Counted from the stretch's first letter, positions 26,605 through 39,938 are shown. The stretch is DNA of 64,000 nucleotides from Setoptus koraiensis (GCA_048013815.1 CM106586.1:6758001-6822000), one strand, 5' to 3'. Made by a program: numbers and translations. Notes: generated by a model not told the origin, from the letters alone.

Positions 26605-27626
26605 CATCTTGTATTCATGTTCATTAAACGCAACACATGATGCAGGCACGTAACACTCACAATGATGTCAGAATAAAGACTTGTCGATATTTTGCAGATA
26701 TTTTGTCGAGATACTGTGCGTCGTGTCTCGGCCGCTGTTCATACCGACACCTATTGTTTACATCGACACCTATTGTTTGTATCGACAGTTGGGTGGGCGC
26801 AACTGCAATTACAGCAATGGCACCAGTGGCACACATGTTGAATTAATTGGTCGCGTCGGACAACTAACGCCAACTGGACAAACCACAATTGGTCTGCAGC
26901 ACGGACACATTTGCGCTCGCTGCACAGTTTGGTGGCTGCGAACAGGGGAATTCGAAGGCCGTTGGTGCAATTAGCACAATGCCGGTCAGCCGGCCCAATT
27001 AAATGAGCTGGCCAGCCACTTGAGAGCCGTCTGAGCGTCCATTCAAGGCGATTAATGGCGATTCATTTAGTGGACTGAGGCGCTCATTTAGCAGACACTA
27101 AATGACTGCAAGGCACTGCTTGGCCGGGCGGTACGACCGGCCCGATACTCTATTCGGGATACATGGTGGGCGCACAGTCAATATGATGCAGATATATAAC
27201 AGTTAATATGATGCAGCCTGTATCATGCAGACACAGTCTGTATGATACAGGCAGTGGGCCCTCATGCGACGAGTGCTACTGGTCAATTTGCATATCGCTT
27301 TGCGCGGCGTCGGTGGCGTCAGTTGCGTCATTGGTGTCAGTTGTGCCAGTATGAAGCTGGCTGGTGCAGTTGAGCGCCTGAATTCAGGCGCTGACAAATA
27401 GCACAGCGCACACTCGCAACATTATGCAACAATAATTAGAGGCGCGCAATCATCATTAGAGGCGATGGTTGCGTCACAGCAAAGCAGTCAGCAAACACAA
27501 TTAGCATAGGTGAATTAGCACAGACAAATTAACATAGGTGAGCACATTGGCACAGAAGAATCGGCACAGAAGAATTAGCCCAGAAGAATCAGCTGACAAG
27601 AGACGAATTAGCATAGACGAATGGTG

Positions 27627-27678
27627 GCCAACAGCGTCACGTTAGCTGGCGCGTTGCCAGGTAAGTGACGCTGTTGGC
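27627..27678. repeat. inverted repeat, 14-base arms
   Basis: gccaacagcgtcac (27627-27640) pairs with 27665-27678 across a 24-base loop. Confidence 0.9.
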
Positions 27679-28679
27679 ATGGCTGCCGACAGGACACAAG
27701 CAAGAGGCCGCAAACAAAGAGCGAACAGGTGCCCTCTGTCGGTCCGATGGCACCTGTCGGGCGTTGCAGTGGCCAGCTGACTTTTGACGACGTGCTGGCA
27801 CTTGGACGGGCCGGCGAGTTGCACGTGCTGGCACGTCCAACCAGAAAGAAGCCAAAAAAGGATCAGGTGTCAGCTGTTGCGGCGCCGGCCGCAAACTGGC
27901 TGACACTGGTGAGCCAAAAGAGACCCAAAGAGACTGTTTGCTGTGCGCGCTGGCCTGCTTGCGTTTATCTCAGCAGTCGTGTCGAGAGTGGCCGCACACT
28001 GGCCATTTGCAGCCATTACCTGTCGAAGCGGCCGGCCAGTTAGTGTGAGGTTGGCCCAATGCCATTGGGCCAATGGCTCGTTCATTGGCCATTGAGACTC
28101 GCAATTTGAGAGGCCGATCGAAGGCGCTCGCTCAGCACAGTGGACATCTCTGGCCCAAAGTGACCGCTGTTTGTGCGTGTGTACGTGACCACTTGAGCCG
28201 TTCTTCGGCCATCATTATCCGAGCGCAGCATAGATTGGACGGCACAGACTGAGCGTTGCTTTTTTCCAGCTCTCGCCGGCCCTTTGGCAGCTCTTCGGCG
28301 GCTCTTCGGCGGCTCTTCGGCGGCTGTTTGCCAGTGGCCAGTGGCCAGTGGTCAGTGGCCAGGTAGTCTTTGTCTCGCGCACACATTGCAAACAGTCCGC
28401 CAGTGGACGCTTCGACCAACAATACGTGCGGCCACTCGATGGCCCGAGCACCTGTTGCTTTTGTCGTGCCAGGGCTGCTTCTGTTGCCGGCCGCTGTGTC
28501 GTCGTTAGCTCCGGGCTAACACACACACACACACGCACACACACCAAACAACTGGCCACATTTACCTGTTGCATTTACCTGTGTCCGTTTCACGTTGTTA
28601 TCTGTGGCCATCATCACACAAATATAAGCTCCAGGCCATCAGCTGATTGACAGTGTGCTGTTTGTGCCGAGCCGCCGCT

Positions 28680-28800
28680 AGTTGGTGTCGCTAGTTGCTG
28701 GTTGCTGGTGTCACTAGTTGCTGGTGTCGCCGGTAGTCGGTGTCGCTGGTTGTCGGTGACGTTGGTTGTCGGTGTCGCTGGTTGTCGGTGACGTTGGTTG
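28680..28800. repeat. 15-base tandem array
   Basis: Alternating tgtcgctggttgtcgg and tgacgttggttgtcgg, with degenerate units to the left. Confidence 0.85.
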
Positions 28801-28830
28801 GCTTTGGGCTTTGGTTCGTTCCATCGACGC

Positions 28831-29465
28831 ACACTTGTCATGAAGCACACATGACGATCGGATCGTATTCATTTCATCGACAATACGCTGTTTCACTCAT
28901 AAAACATTTCACTTGTTAGAGCATTCGTTGCGCAACAAGGTACGTATTTCATCGAACCAGGTGAGCTTACCTGTCCGACTAACAATTTGTAAGGCAACAA
29001 ACGATCCCCTTGGCACATGCAAATCCGTGTCGCACAATATTGGCTGCGAGCCTTCATCTGAGCCTGCCATGACAAGCTAGCTTGTTTTTCAATTCGAGTT
29101 ACGCAACCAATACTTTCATAATGAAACGTGATTAGCGTGAATGATGTTGCCAATGAATGAATTCTGTCAGGCTTGAACACTTTTATACCCACTCGCGTTG
29201 TCATTCATTTGTTTGCTGCGTTCATCTCTCGCGATATCTCAGTCAATGAAACCTGAACCGAGCCTGACATGACTAAGGTGATATTTTGGCTATCAGATGA
29301 GTGTAATCGCTGCCTTGTATCAATTTAGAGAGGCACAATATCGACACTGACAGTAATGTTGCGATGTAATCTTTTGGTTTCTCTTCTAGGATCTCGCATT
29401 GTCGATTGTCGACCAAATCACGCACAGCTTCACGTTTTGATTAGAATTAAACTACAACTATAAGT
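28831..29465. other. AT-rich island with a minus-strand open frame (28893-29204)
   Basis: The word use resembles the genic side. The minus strand is open for 103 codons with text such as CMCQGDRLLPYKLLVGQ, followed by a donor-like CAG|GTAAGC near 28972. I do not recognise it. It may be a decayed gene piece like those of neurobeachin, or an exon of an unknown gene. Confidence 0.35.
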
Positions 29466-29587
29466 GATATGAGTGAGCCGGCGAGCGTTGGGCACCGAAG
29501 TGTCATTCGCGCGGTAAGTTATCGGTTAGTCGGTAGCGGGCGCGGATTGTTCCGCTGCCGCGGGTTGTTCGCAGGCAAACCGTTGCG

Positions 29588-29699
29588 GCGGCTCGTTCGG
29601 CCGAATTGTGGAGGCGGCTCGTTCGGTCGGATTGTTGTGGCGGCTCGTTGGGCCGGGTTGTTGAGGCGGCTCGTTGGGCCGGATTGTTGAGGCGGCTCG
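29588..29699. repeat. 26-base tandem array
   Basis: Four units and part of a fifth start at 29588, 29614, 29640, 29666 and 29692 with gcggctcgtt. Confidence 0.95.
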
Positions 29700-30474
29700 G
29701 GTGTCGCGGAGCGGCCAGTGACGGGCGACGCGAATTGGCAGCCACCGGACAAAGGCAGAGCTCGTTCCAGCGAAACGCACAAGCAACCGACTCACCTGTG
29801 AATCGTTTGTGCAGCGTTTCGAAGGCAGCACCTGCACACTTTATCGGCGTTATTTTGCACCTTCGCGCAGTCACACAAACAAACCAAAAGTTTGACGTTT
29901 ACCTGTGTGCGTGTCTGCCATGTTTGCTCATTAAATTAAAAGCAAACAAAGCTCACAATCAACAGGTTGAGCCTTCTTTTTGGCTGGCTCTGTCTGTCGC
30001 TGTTTGGGCCGCTTGTTTCTGCTCGCTCAGGCCGATCGCCCGATTCAATCCGATTCAATTAGGTCAGTCGCGCCTGGTGCTGCCGCTATCGCCATTTATT
30101 ATATTGTACGCCGGACTGTGAATTTGAGACGTGCTGGCTGTTGAGAACGCAAACACAATCGCATCGATACAAACTACCTGTTGTCGCAAGCGCCGCCTGA
30201 ATATTGTTTGATACTGCTGGACATTGTTTGCTCCGCTGACCAGTGTCTTCATGGCCGCTTAGCGTTGGTTGGCGCTGGTTGGCGTTGGTGGTTTCGCTTG
30301 GACGAGCGGGCGGCAATTTACCTGGCCAGTTGAGTTTTTAGCCGCGTCGGCACACGGGCTGTTGCATCGCACCGCCGCACCGCCGCACCGCTGCACCGCC
30401 GCACCATCGCACCGACTGCTGCAGCGCTGAGCTTTCGCAAAGTGGCCAGTGTTCACGCACCGCTATTCACGTCG

Positions 30475-30517
30475 ATACGTGGTCAGTATTCACGACGCGT
30501 GAATACTCACCACGTAT
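30475..30517. repeat. inverted repeat, 20-base arms with one mismatch
   Basis: Arms at 30475-30494 and 30498-30517 around acg; 19 of 20 positions pair. Confidence 0.9.
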
Positions 30518-30822
30518 AGACGCGTATGGTGCAGCGCCCGTTAACAATCGTGTCGCACAAACGCAGCAGCGACAGGTGCACGCGTGGCGGCGCTGCTGTT
30601 GCAATTCCGTTTCGCTTGTGTTGGCCGCTGAGTCGTGGCCGCAATCGAAATCGCTAATTGATCGTCGCGCTCGCTGACCACTGCAGATATTATGCACAGA
30701 TATGCGCAGATAGGCACAGGTATGCGCAGGTATGCACAGCATATGTACACTTACAGCGTATGCACGCTTGCAAGTTGCAAGTTACAACTGTTGCCAAACT
30801 CGGCGCAGTGGCCCGCTGACCA

Positions 30823-30898
30823 CTCACCTGAACAGATAGAACTCACCTGAACAGGTAGAACTCACCTGAACAGGTATAACTCACCTGAACAGGTAGAA
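30823..30898. repeat. 19-base tandem array of paired CACCTG and CAGGTA words
   Basis: Four units of ctcacctgaacaggtagaa. CACCTG lies at 30825, 30844, 30863 and 30882; CAGGTA at 30852, 30871 and 30890. Each unit is thus a near-palindromic pair of Snail-type target words; use as a control element is inferred. Confidence 0.9.
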
Positions 30899-32803
30899 AA
30901 GTGACAGGTCGTGTTTGAGTTTGCTGCCGCACGGTTGCGGCGCTAATTTCAACCATGCAAGCGATGAATGCAAGCGATGAATGCAAGCGATGAATACAGG
31001 CCAAGGAATTGGAGGAATTGGTGGAATTTGCAACTGTGTCGCTGGTCGTGGCTAAGCACTGGCATTGTGTTTGTGTCCACTGGGCAGCTCAGTGCAAACA
31101 ATAACGGTCGGCTCCCCTTTCTCTGCGGCCGCTGCGGCAACGGGCAGCTCGTGGAGAAATATCTGCACGAGCAATCTGGCAACCTGTGCAGCGCCCGTCT
31201 GAATCAATTGGCGCTGGTATCAATAATTGGAATTATGGTTGCCATTGTTGTTGTGTGTGTGTGTTGGCACAGTTGTATGGCACTCGGCACGACAGTGTTT
31301 GCCGGCGGTGCCGCTCGAGTGGCCAATTGGTCGGGCCGCTCAACTGGCAGCTCCCGAGCGCAAATTGTGAGCGGACCGGTTAGAAATAGTTTAGCCGGCG
31401 ATGCCTGGAATGGCAAACACTAATGGCTAATTCCGTTTCGGCAGCAAGTGCTCTCAAGTGCTCGAGCGCCGCTTATTTTGCTTTGCCCGTTGTTGTTGGT
31501 GGAAACGGTGCGGCCAACAAGCGACAGAATACAGTGCAAGCTGACACACAGTGGGCACCGTTTGTTGGCCGCTTCGAACGCGTTCAATTGGCTTCGATTG
31601 TTGCTGTTGAGTTGGTCAGTTGTTTGGCACGATTGGCACTCGGCTGGTGTGAGCGTGATACAAAAACAGTTGAGCGAACAGGTAGCCAGTGGACAGTGGC
31701 CAACAGTGACCATACTGTTCGCGCTGGCCCCGTTTGGTTGCCCCATTTTGGGGCTCGACGCGTTGAAAAGCGGCTCAAAAGTGAACAATTCAATATCGAT
31801 TGCAGTGGCGATTCTCTGTGGCCCTCTATAGTACAAGTTGGACATCCCATCAAGAGAGCCTATTGTGCGCTTGACGCAGCCACTGTCAAGCAATTCGTCC
31901 AATCGCTATCAGTCTGGCCCCAATTTGCAGTCTGGCCCGAATTTGCAATCCCTCTCGCGGCGAGCAAACGAAGTGGCGTTGGATTGCGCAACACGAGCGA
32001 ATCGGTCTCGAGAGCATAGTTTGGGGCTCGCTCGTTGACCTATAATGAGCGACTCGATGAGTCGCGTCGCGTTCGTCTTGCGGCCGCCGCTCAAATCAAC
32101 TGTCGCTTTGCTCGTGTTTGGGCTTGTCGCAAAAGCGACATCAACAACAAAAGGGGGGGACGACGACGACACCGACAAGGCCAAACACGAGGCCCGAATT
32201 CAATTGTGAGTTAGCTCGGCCGCACCAATGCGCCACAATGGGTTCGAGTGGGGATAAAGCATGAGTTTATAAGTGTTGAGAAGCGTGCGAACAAGGTGCA
32301 AATAGTGAATTTGTTTGCCAAATAGTGATGAGAAGCGACAACTGGAGCAGCGGCCAGATTTGTAACGTTATTGTTATTGACTACTAATCGATCGTTGAGA
32401 GTGGGGCGCCACTCATATGCACTCAACCGGCCGCAGCCAGATTGTCAAGGTTACACAATGCCACCGCCAGGCACCACAAAGCGACAACCAGGCACCAAAC
32501 GAGCGAGACGCACAGTGGCAACTTGTGCCAGCAACAGTAACCATGGCAGCGTAATCTGTGCCGCTGTATGTCACTCGCGAGCGCCCCGACAACAACTCAT
32601 GCAACAACCAATGAGGCTCCAATGAGTTTGACAGTGCCCCCCCCCCATGCCTGCCAATCTGGCGCCCGTTCCCACTGTCAGCGCGTTGCATCAGCTGATT
32701 TTGGCACCGCACCGCTGAGGAATTTGCGAGCCAGTGGGCGACACTGCATTGTTGCCCGAGCCAGTGACACAATCGACGGGCCCATTGTTTGCCCGTGCTC
32801 GTG

Positions 32804-32832
32804 CAAGTTGCGCGCTGCCAGCGCGCAACTTG
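32804..32832. repeat. perfect inverted repeat, 14-base arms
   Basis: caagttgcgcgctg and its complement with a one-base loop. Confidence 0.9.
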
Positions 32833-33215
32833 GTCGCGCCGAGTTGCCAGTTGAGAACGCCAAGTGTCGCGCTTCGAAATTCGAATTTTGAAATTCTCAA
32901 GTCGAAATTCTCAATTCGAAGCGCTGGGTTCAAGTTGGCAGTTGGTCAGCGTCAAGCGTCAAGCGCCAGCGTCAAGCGGGATCGAGCTCGAGTTGGCAGA
33001 GGCCGGCGCAGACTGGTATGGTCAGGCCGGCTACCGTTGCCACTTGCGCAGGTAGCTGAGGTGACACGGGAGCGGCCCGGATTGCGGATTGTTGCCGTCA
33101 GTGGAGCCAGCGGGTACGACACAAACACAACACAACTGGCACATTCACGAGTCGCGTCGGCTCGTTGTGGCCAATCGAATGGCAATAACGAGAGCGTGCA
33201 CAATTCAACTCGAAT

Positions 33216-33297
33216 TGCATCTCGCACCAACTGTCTGCATCTTGCACCAACTGCCTGCATCTTGCACCAACTGTCTGCATCTTGCACCAACTGTCCC
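33216..33297. repeat. 20-base tandem array
   Basis: Four units of ctgcatcttgcaccaactgt. Confidence 0.95.
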
Positions 33298-33349
33298 ATT
33301 GCAACGATTCGAGTTCGAAGGCCCAACAAGGCCAGCCAGAGATAACAGT

Positions 33350-33455
33350 TGCCGTTGTTGTTGTTGCTGTTGTCGCTGTCGTTGTTGTTGTTGCTGTCGT
33401 TGTTGTTGTTGCTGTCGTTGTTGTTGTTGCTGTCGTTGTTGTTTTTGTTGTTGGT
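33350..33455. repeat. TTG/CTG-rich 18-base array
   Basis: Units of gttgttgttgttgctgtc. It reads as polyGln, polyVal or polyThr in open frames on both strands, which are shadows of the repeat. Confidence 0.9.
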
Positions 33456-34048
33456 GGCGCTGTTGTCTCCGGCGAGTTCCCACAATTAACAATCCGCAAC
33501 GACGCACTTACCGCTAGGCGCCGTTAACAAACTAGTTGCTTGTTAAAAGCAAATCAGCCCATTGCACGTGCTCGCTGGCGTTGTTGTCGCTACTGTTGCC
33601 GGCAGTGTCGTCGTCGTGGTTGTTGTGGCCGTTGTCGCTGTTGTCGCTACGGCTGCTGTTAGTGTCGTTAGTGTCGCTGTTGTCGTTGTTGTGGCCAGTG
33701 TGGCCAGTGTCGCGCTTATCGGATAAGTCCCATTCGGGGACAACACGTAACATGTGGGCCTATATGGGCCGTGTCGTCTTGTGTTTGTTTTGGGCCTCGT
33801 CGTGTTCGGCTGCTGGCTGGTCGCGGTGCCAGTGCCGGTCGCAATCGCTTTCTTGGGCACGTTGGGCACGCCGAAAATTGTGGGCCGGCAGCATGGGAAT
33901 GGCGTGCAAACCAAAATGAATTATGTCACCTACTGGCCACTGATACACGACGCATAACTCGACTCGATGATGTTGCACGCTGGTTCGGTTGTTGTGTTTG
34001 TCTCTGTCACCGGCTCGCTGACACGTCGCGACTCGCGACGGTGCGCTT

Positions 34049-34150
34049 CGAAGCCCGCCGAAGCCCGCCGAGAGTCGCCGAAGCCCGCCGAGAGTCGCCG
34101 AAGTCAGCCGAGAGTCGCCGAAACTCGACGAAAGTCGCCGAAATCGGCGA
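34049..34150. repeat. 10-base tandem array
   Basis: About ten units alternating aagcccgccg and agagtcgccg, a 20-base higher-order unit. Confidence 0.9.
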
Positions 34151-35319
34151 GAGGCCGGGCAACAGTCGCGCCGCTCGGTAATCGCATCGCCGTCCGCTAA
34201 CGCGATAATGCGCCTCCTAATGATGCAACGAGCGCAGTAGTTTAGTTTGGCAACCACTGTGACAAGTCCATGTCGGGCCCGAATTGTCACAACCACCAGT
34301 TGACTCTTTATGTGCTCGTGTTTGCGTTTGCGTTTGTGTGTTATTGTCAATGTCAGCAGCCAAAATGCCACTGTTTCAACACTGTCCACTGTTGCTCAAT
34401 ATTCACCGATATCCACCCATATCGACCAATATAAGCGCCGGTATCGCGTTGCGACAACCAATAATGATTGTGTGACAGCGCCAGTGGCATATGCGACTAT
34501 CGCTCGCACTAAATTACTGACAGGCACTGTCATTTGAGTGAGACCATATGCAAATTGGCGGCGCAACCATCGCACATGCCGTGTCAGTTGCCCGTCGCCA
34601 GCCACAGATATTTACCTGTGTCAGTGTTGAGTCGGTGTGAGAGTTGTCTGGTGCAAATGGGTGCATGAGAGAGTTGCCATTCTGTTGCATTCTCAACGTT
34701 CTGCTGTTCACGCGTGATTCTCACGTGCGTCAGCCCTGATTGCGGCCTCAATCATCGTTATCAGTCGGCGGTATCGGCGGCGGCGGTGTCAGCAACGAAA
34801 TTGCGAGATATCGGTGCGCCAACAACAAGAGCAAACAACAACGACAAGTAAGTCACCGTCGTTCAGTCGTTCAGTCGTTTAGTTGTCGTAATCATTTTTT
34901 GTCAGCCGCATCTCGTGACGACGCACACAATAATGGCGACATTATGTGCCGTGTCTGGCATTATTAGCTGGAGAGGCGCAGTTGATCAACGGTGAGCAGT
35001 TGCGACGGTTACGCAATTATTTTTAATTTGAATCAGCGATGATGATCGATCTGTGTCTGCGGCCGGCGCATCCTTTCGGGCCTCGCGTCTCGCACGACTC
35101 TCATGATAATATCATGTTGCTGTCTCCAACTGCGACTTTTCACTTTTCACGTGCCGTCTCGAGACCGACGACACGAAATCGCGGCAACGACCACGACGAC
35201 GACAACATGCGACAATGACGTGATACGACAATGGCGCTCGCATCTGGCCAAAATGGCATTCGATCATCACTGTCCGACGTTTGGGAGATTTCCCATTTCT
35301 CACCAGGGCACCACCCCGG

Positions 35320-35450
35320 GCCGGACAGCGGCCTTGGGGCAGACGCGGGCCATCGGGCAGACGCGGGCCATCGGGGCAGAAGCGGGCCGGACAGCGGCCA
35401 TCGGGCCAGTAACGGGCCATTGGGGCAGACGCGGGCCGGCGAAAACGGGC
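35320..35450. repeat. 18-19-base imperfect array
   Basis: Units based on gcagacgcgggccatcgg. Confidence 0.75.
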
Positions 35451-36671
35451 CCAGACGCAACAGTGCGTGACAGTGGCCAGGTAGCCCACAGGTAGCCCCG
35501 CAAGTCGCTACTTGTTGAGTGGTTGTCAGTGGCCAGTGGCGAGCGGTGCCCCTTTGATTGGTGGTGACAAAAGAACGCGAGCACCGGCGATGAGCAAACG
35601 GCTGATAAGCATCGACAAATAATGGCCAAACAACAACAAGTTGCCATTGTTGCTGCCGTTTGTGTGAGACAGATAGACATCTTGTGAGAGATAAACTCAT
35701 TGGGCGACTTGCCGGCCCGCAACGAGTCTATTTTCGACACAAACGGTGGCGCCAATCGCTCAAAAATGAGCACGCCCTTGGCCGCCAATATGCAAATGTG
35801 ATGTTTTGAGGCACGAAATTCATTTTTTCCATTCAACTGCCACCGCTCACTGGCAGCGCCTCATTGAGGGCAATTTGTCATCGGCGAGCAAACTTGTCGC
35901 CACTGCTGACCACTTGTCCGCGCCACTGTGTCGCTGGAGTCGCTGGTGCCGCTGGTGTCGCCACTGTCCAGTCGGGTAGCCGGCAACTTGTTTGCCAGCG
36001 GTCGGCGGCTGGAGGTCGGCAGTTGCCAATTGTGGCCACTGGTAGCGCACCGCGCCAATTGGAGGCGCAAACATGCGCCCGGTCTGGCCGGTTACATTAG
36101 CGCCGGGCCGGCACAGTGGCCACAACTGGTCAAACACGCCAAATCGATGTTATCAATCGGCGCTCGTCGATTCATCAATCGGCCGATTGATCGTGGCGAG
36201 CGCTGCAGATCATAAAGGGATAAACAAAAAAGCTAATCTAATCTCTGTTCACAGACACGGGCAGCTCTTCGGGTCTCAGGCTTGTGGGTTTAGGCGGCGG
36301 CGGCGGATAATCCGCGGCGCGGCGCGGTGCGGCGTTTCTTTTCCGAGCGCCGGCGCCGCTTTTTGTTGTTGTCCGCGTCGCTTAGTTATGCCCGACAGTC
36401 GGTCAGTTGTCAGCGGTCAGCTGGCAACGGTACGACACACACACAACAGTTTTGGGCAATATTGATTATTATCTAGACGGGCCTGGTCATTAGCCCGATC
36501 AGTGGCTGTCATCGCGCCGGTACGTCACCGGCGCTCGGTCACGCCATTTGATGGGGCCGCCAGGCGGAGCCAACGGTGGCTAGATTAGCATAATTTGTCC
36601 GCATCAATCACCGCTGGCATCGACAAACAGCAGCATTTGGCCGTCATTCTGGTCGACGGTTTGTTGGCCGG

Positions 36672-36800
36672 CCGGTGCACGAGCGACGTGCACCAGACCT
36701 GTGCACCGACCACTTGATGCGCAAGTAGGTTGTCGGTGCCGGTGCCGACGGTGCGATGGCGCGACGGCGCGACGGCGCGACGGTGCGATGATCTGGCGTT
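36672..36800. repeat. dispersed direct repeat, left copy
   Basis: It shares with 37350-37468 the order tgcacgagcga, tgcaccaga/aac, ttg, atgcgcaag, ggtgccgacggtgcgatgg and gatgatctg. The copies are about 680 bases apart. Confidence 0.75.
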
Positions 36801-37349
36801 GAGCGATGCTCGGCTCATCATTTCGACGTACGGGTCAACGTGTCATCGGATTTGGGGCGCCCCCTTGCTCTTGGTTGCTCTGGGCAGACTTGCTCCGACA
36901 TGAGCGAGCACCAGATTACGATACGAGAAAAGTTTGACCCACCTGGCGACCGCGCCGGGCGCACTTCCCGCAGCCAGACGACGATGTACGGCACGAAATA
37001 CCAGATCTACGGTACGAAATACCCGATACACGGTGCAGAATACTCGTCCGCTGTCGATAATCGGGCTCAACGAACTGGCTCAAAGCAACCAAATATGACC
37101 GCTCGTTAGGAACGACAAGTAGTCAATCGATTTCTATCTATATTACACACCGGTCTCGTATCGTTGGCCAAAGCTCGGCGACCCAGGTTAACTAATTGAG
37201 CTAATTGAGGCCGCGTTGCTGGCAAGCATCAAGCAAAAATCCGAGATCGGACTCGCGCTCGCACAGATATCATATCGCCGATATCACCGTCCATTGTCGC
37301 GGGTAATAGTTCAATCAAGTGGACCTGCGAATGTTTTCCTCTCGGCAAT

Positions 37350-37468
37350 CGTCACCCAGTGGTGCACGAGCGACCGTGCACCAAACTTGCGCACCTCAAT
37401 GCGCAAGTTCGTTATCGCTGCTGGTGCCGACGGTGCGATGGTGCGACGGTGCCGATGATCTGATGATT
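37350..37468. repeat. dispersed direct repeat, right copy
   Basis: Partner of 36672-36800; the copies differ mainly in the number of gcgacg units. Confidence 0.75.
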
Positions 37469-38280
37469 CATTGTGGCCAGCAGTGGCAATGACAAAAGCT
37501 GAGGTAGCAGCAACAGATGACAGCGAGAGAGCGAGCACGATTAGCGGCCCCCACTCGGTAAACAGGGCAAGGCACAGGCCGGTCGGCATGACCGAGCGGC
37601 TTTGTTGGGCTGCCCGAGCGGCCAGTGGCAACACAATGACCTCGTTTCAATATCGTCCTCCATTGAGCACGATGGCATTTCGCGCGGCGCGGCGCGACAC
37701 CGCGACCGGCTACTTGCACGAGCTGCCAGCGCTCACCTTGGCTCACCTCGGCTCACCTCGGTATAATGGGCATAGTTGCGGCGGGTTGGCGCTTATAGGC
37801 CAAGTGGTCACACAATTAGCATACTGTTCTCATCGGCATCCATGGCCGGCCGCGCTTGTTTGCCATTCCATTGGAATGGGCAGCCAATTGCATGCAACGG
37901 AATGATATTGTTCGCAGCAGACACAGTGGCGTTTTGAGTCTGGCGTGTCGTGTCCAGCGTTTATCCAGCGCGCGGCCTCAAGTGAATGGGCCTGGCGCGG
38001 CATTGGGTTCGCGCCCGGAGATTGATCGCGTCGGCCGCTCGGTAGCCGGCCCGCAACTGCGTGCGCCATTAGCCGGCCCGGCTACTGTCGCCGGCCAGTG
38101 GCCGCTGGCCACTGGCCACAACGCTCGTCGCACACACAGGTTTGGACAGGTAAGGCCAGGCCATTGTTGGACGGTGCGACACACACACACAGTTAGCGCG
38201 GAATAATTTGTGCCCGATTGTCAAAGTATTGTCATGCGCGCAAACACAATCAATTAGATCAATCGGTTGAAGCAGCCGAG

Positions 38281-38390
38281 CGTGCACCACGGTGCAAGCC
38301 GCGAGACGACAGTGCACCACGGTGCAAGCCACCAGACGACAGTGCACTACGGTGCAAGCCGCCAGACGACAGTGCACCATTGGTGCAAGA
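38281..38390. repeat. 30-base tandem array
   Basis: Three and a half units of gtgcaccacggtgcaagcc plus gccagacgaca. Confidence 0.95.
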
Positions 38391-39938
38391 CAGTGTCAGC
38401 AGGCAGGTAAAGCAGCGAAATAAATCGCCTGCTCACAATCAGTTAGTGGTGCAAACAATCAGGTTGTCAGCGTCGTTGAGCTCAGGTGAGAGTTGCCAGA
38501 CAAACAGACTCGGTGTCGGTGTTCGCGCCGCATTGTGGCCCGGCATTCCTGGCGCTGTTGTTCCAATTCATTATTGTCGTTGTTGGCTGGTTGTTGTTGG
38601 CCGATCCACAAAGGCCCGCGAACGGCCACGAAAGCGGAGGCTTATTGTTTGGACTCGCTGGCCTCGCAGCAGCGGGTGCATCTGTCGCAAATCCCTGCTC
38701 GTGCACATGTTTCGCTGCCACTGGCTACGCACTGTCCATTCATTCAGGTGAGTTTGCACCGCGCGAGAACTGCGACACCGATTCGCTGTCGCAAGCTGAC
38801 ACGGGCACGAGCACAAAAAACGCTCACTGTGCTCCATTTATCCATTTGCTGCACACACACACACACACGTTTTAACGCTTATCCATTTATTGGGCCGTCC
38901 ATCCATCTATTTATCATTATATGTCCATTTAGTAGAGGCATGCCAGCCCGGCAGTCTGACACGCTGGCCCGCGATCCATTGATCGCATTGATGGCAACTT
39001 GTTGCCCTCGCTGCCCGCGACTCGAGTCCCAACTCGAGTCGCGCCGCAGCCGGTGCGCGCAGCTACCTACGGCTACCTGCGAACGGCCAACGAGCGAGCG
39101 AACGAGCGACCGACCGGCGATCGTTGGTGTGAAAACACGCATTTCTTCACGTGCTGGCCGGCTTTGTTGGCGCTGTGCACACTTGATGGCATCAAGTTGA
39201 TACTGGCCGGCCCCATGATGCGCCGGCCCGTGGTGCGCTCTGTCGCAGCGCGCACAAACACCGGAACACGTCCACTGACCGTTACTTGTTGCTCTCGTTA
39301 CCTGGCCGATCACGGGCTCACCGGCTCACCGGCTCACCGGCTCATGGGCTCACTTGGCTCGGCCAAGTTGGCTGTGACATGCTTATTGAACTGCTAAAAA
39401 GAAGGTAAACGCTGCGCACACATTGTTGTGCGCGATTCAATTCAATTTGATTCTTCTCGTTTATTCTTTTATGTTCTTTTTGTCAATTCTTGTCCGTGTT
39501 TCTTTCTCTCGCGCTGGCACTCGCATCACGATGACCAACGGCCAGCAGTGATATACTTGCACCACGGTGCACGGTGCACGTTGCTAAAAAACTTGTCAGC
39601 TCGCCTGTCGCTGCGCTCAGGTGATCCGAGCCAGGCAAACAAACACACACACGCACACACACACAATGATAACAAAGGAACCATTCAGACAAAAATCACA
39701 GTTAGATGTTTATTTAGTGTTGTTTTGTTGGCCGGTGCACCGGTTGCTGCACCGTGTCACATCATTTACTCGCTGCACCAGTGGCATATGCACCGTGCAT
39801 ATGCACGGGCAGCGCCAACGACCCCAGCACCATTTTATATCAGCAGCCAGGCACCACATATATATTTTGCAAATTGTCAGCCATATGCCAACTCACAATG
39901 TCAGCACACTGTGGTGCGCATATGCAGTCGATATGCAC

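Larger units (their letters stand above)
26605..28830. other. gene desert, third part
   Basis: No gene is seen. It holds a ttgcatattttgtcg-like AT pocket to 26720, an imperfect hairpin with gcctgtatcat and atgatacaggc at 27216-27252, and ggcggctcttc copies near 28300. Confidence 0.5.

Noticed and set aside
33089-33517. Cys/Val/Asn/Gln-rich frames on both strands
   Set aside because: Translations of the TTG/CTG array.
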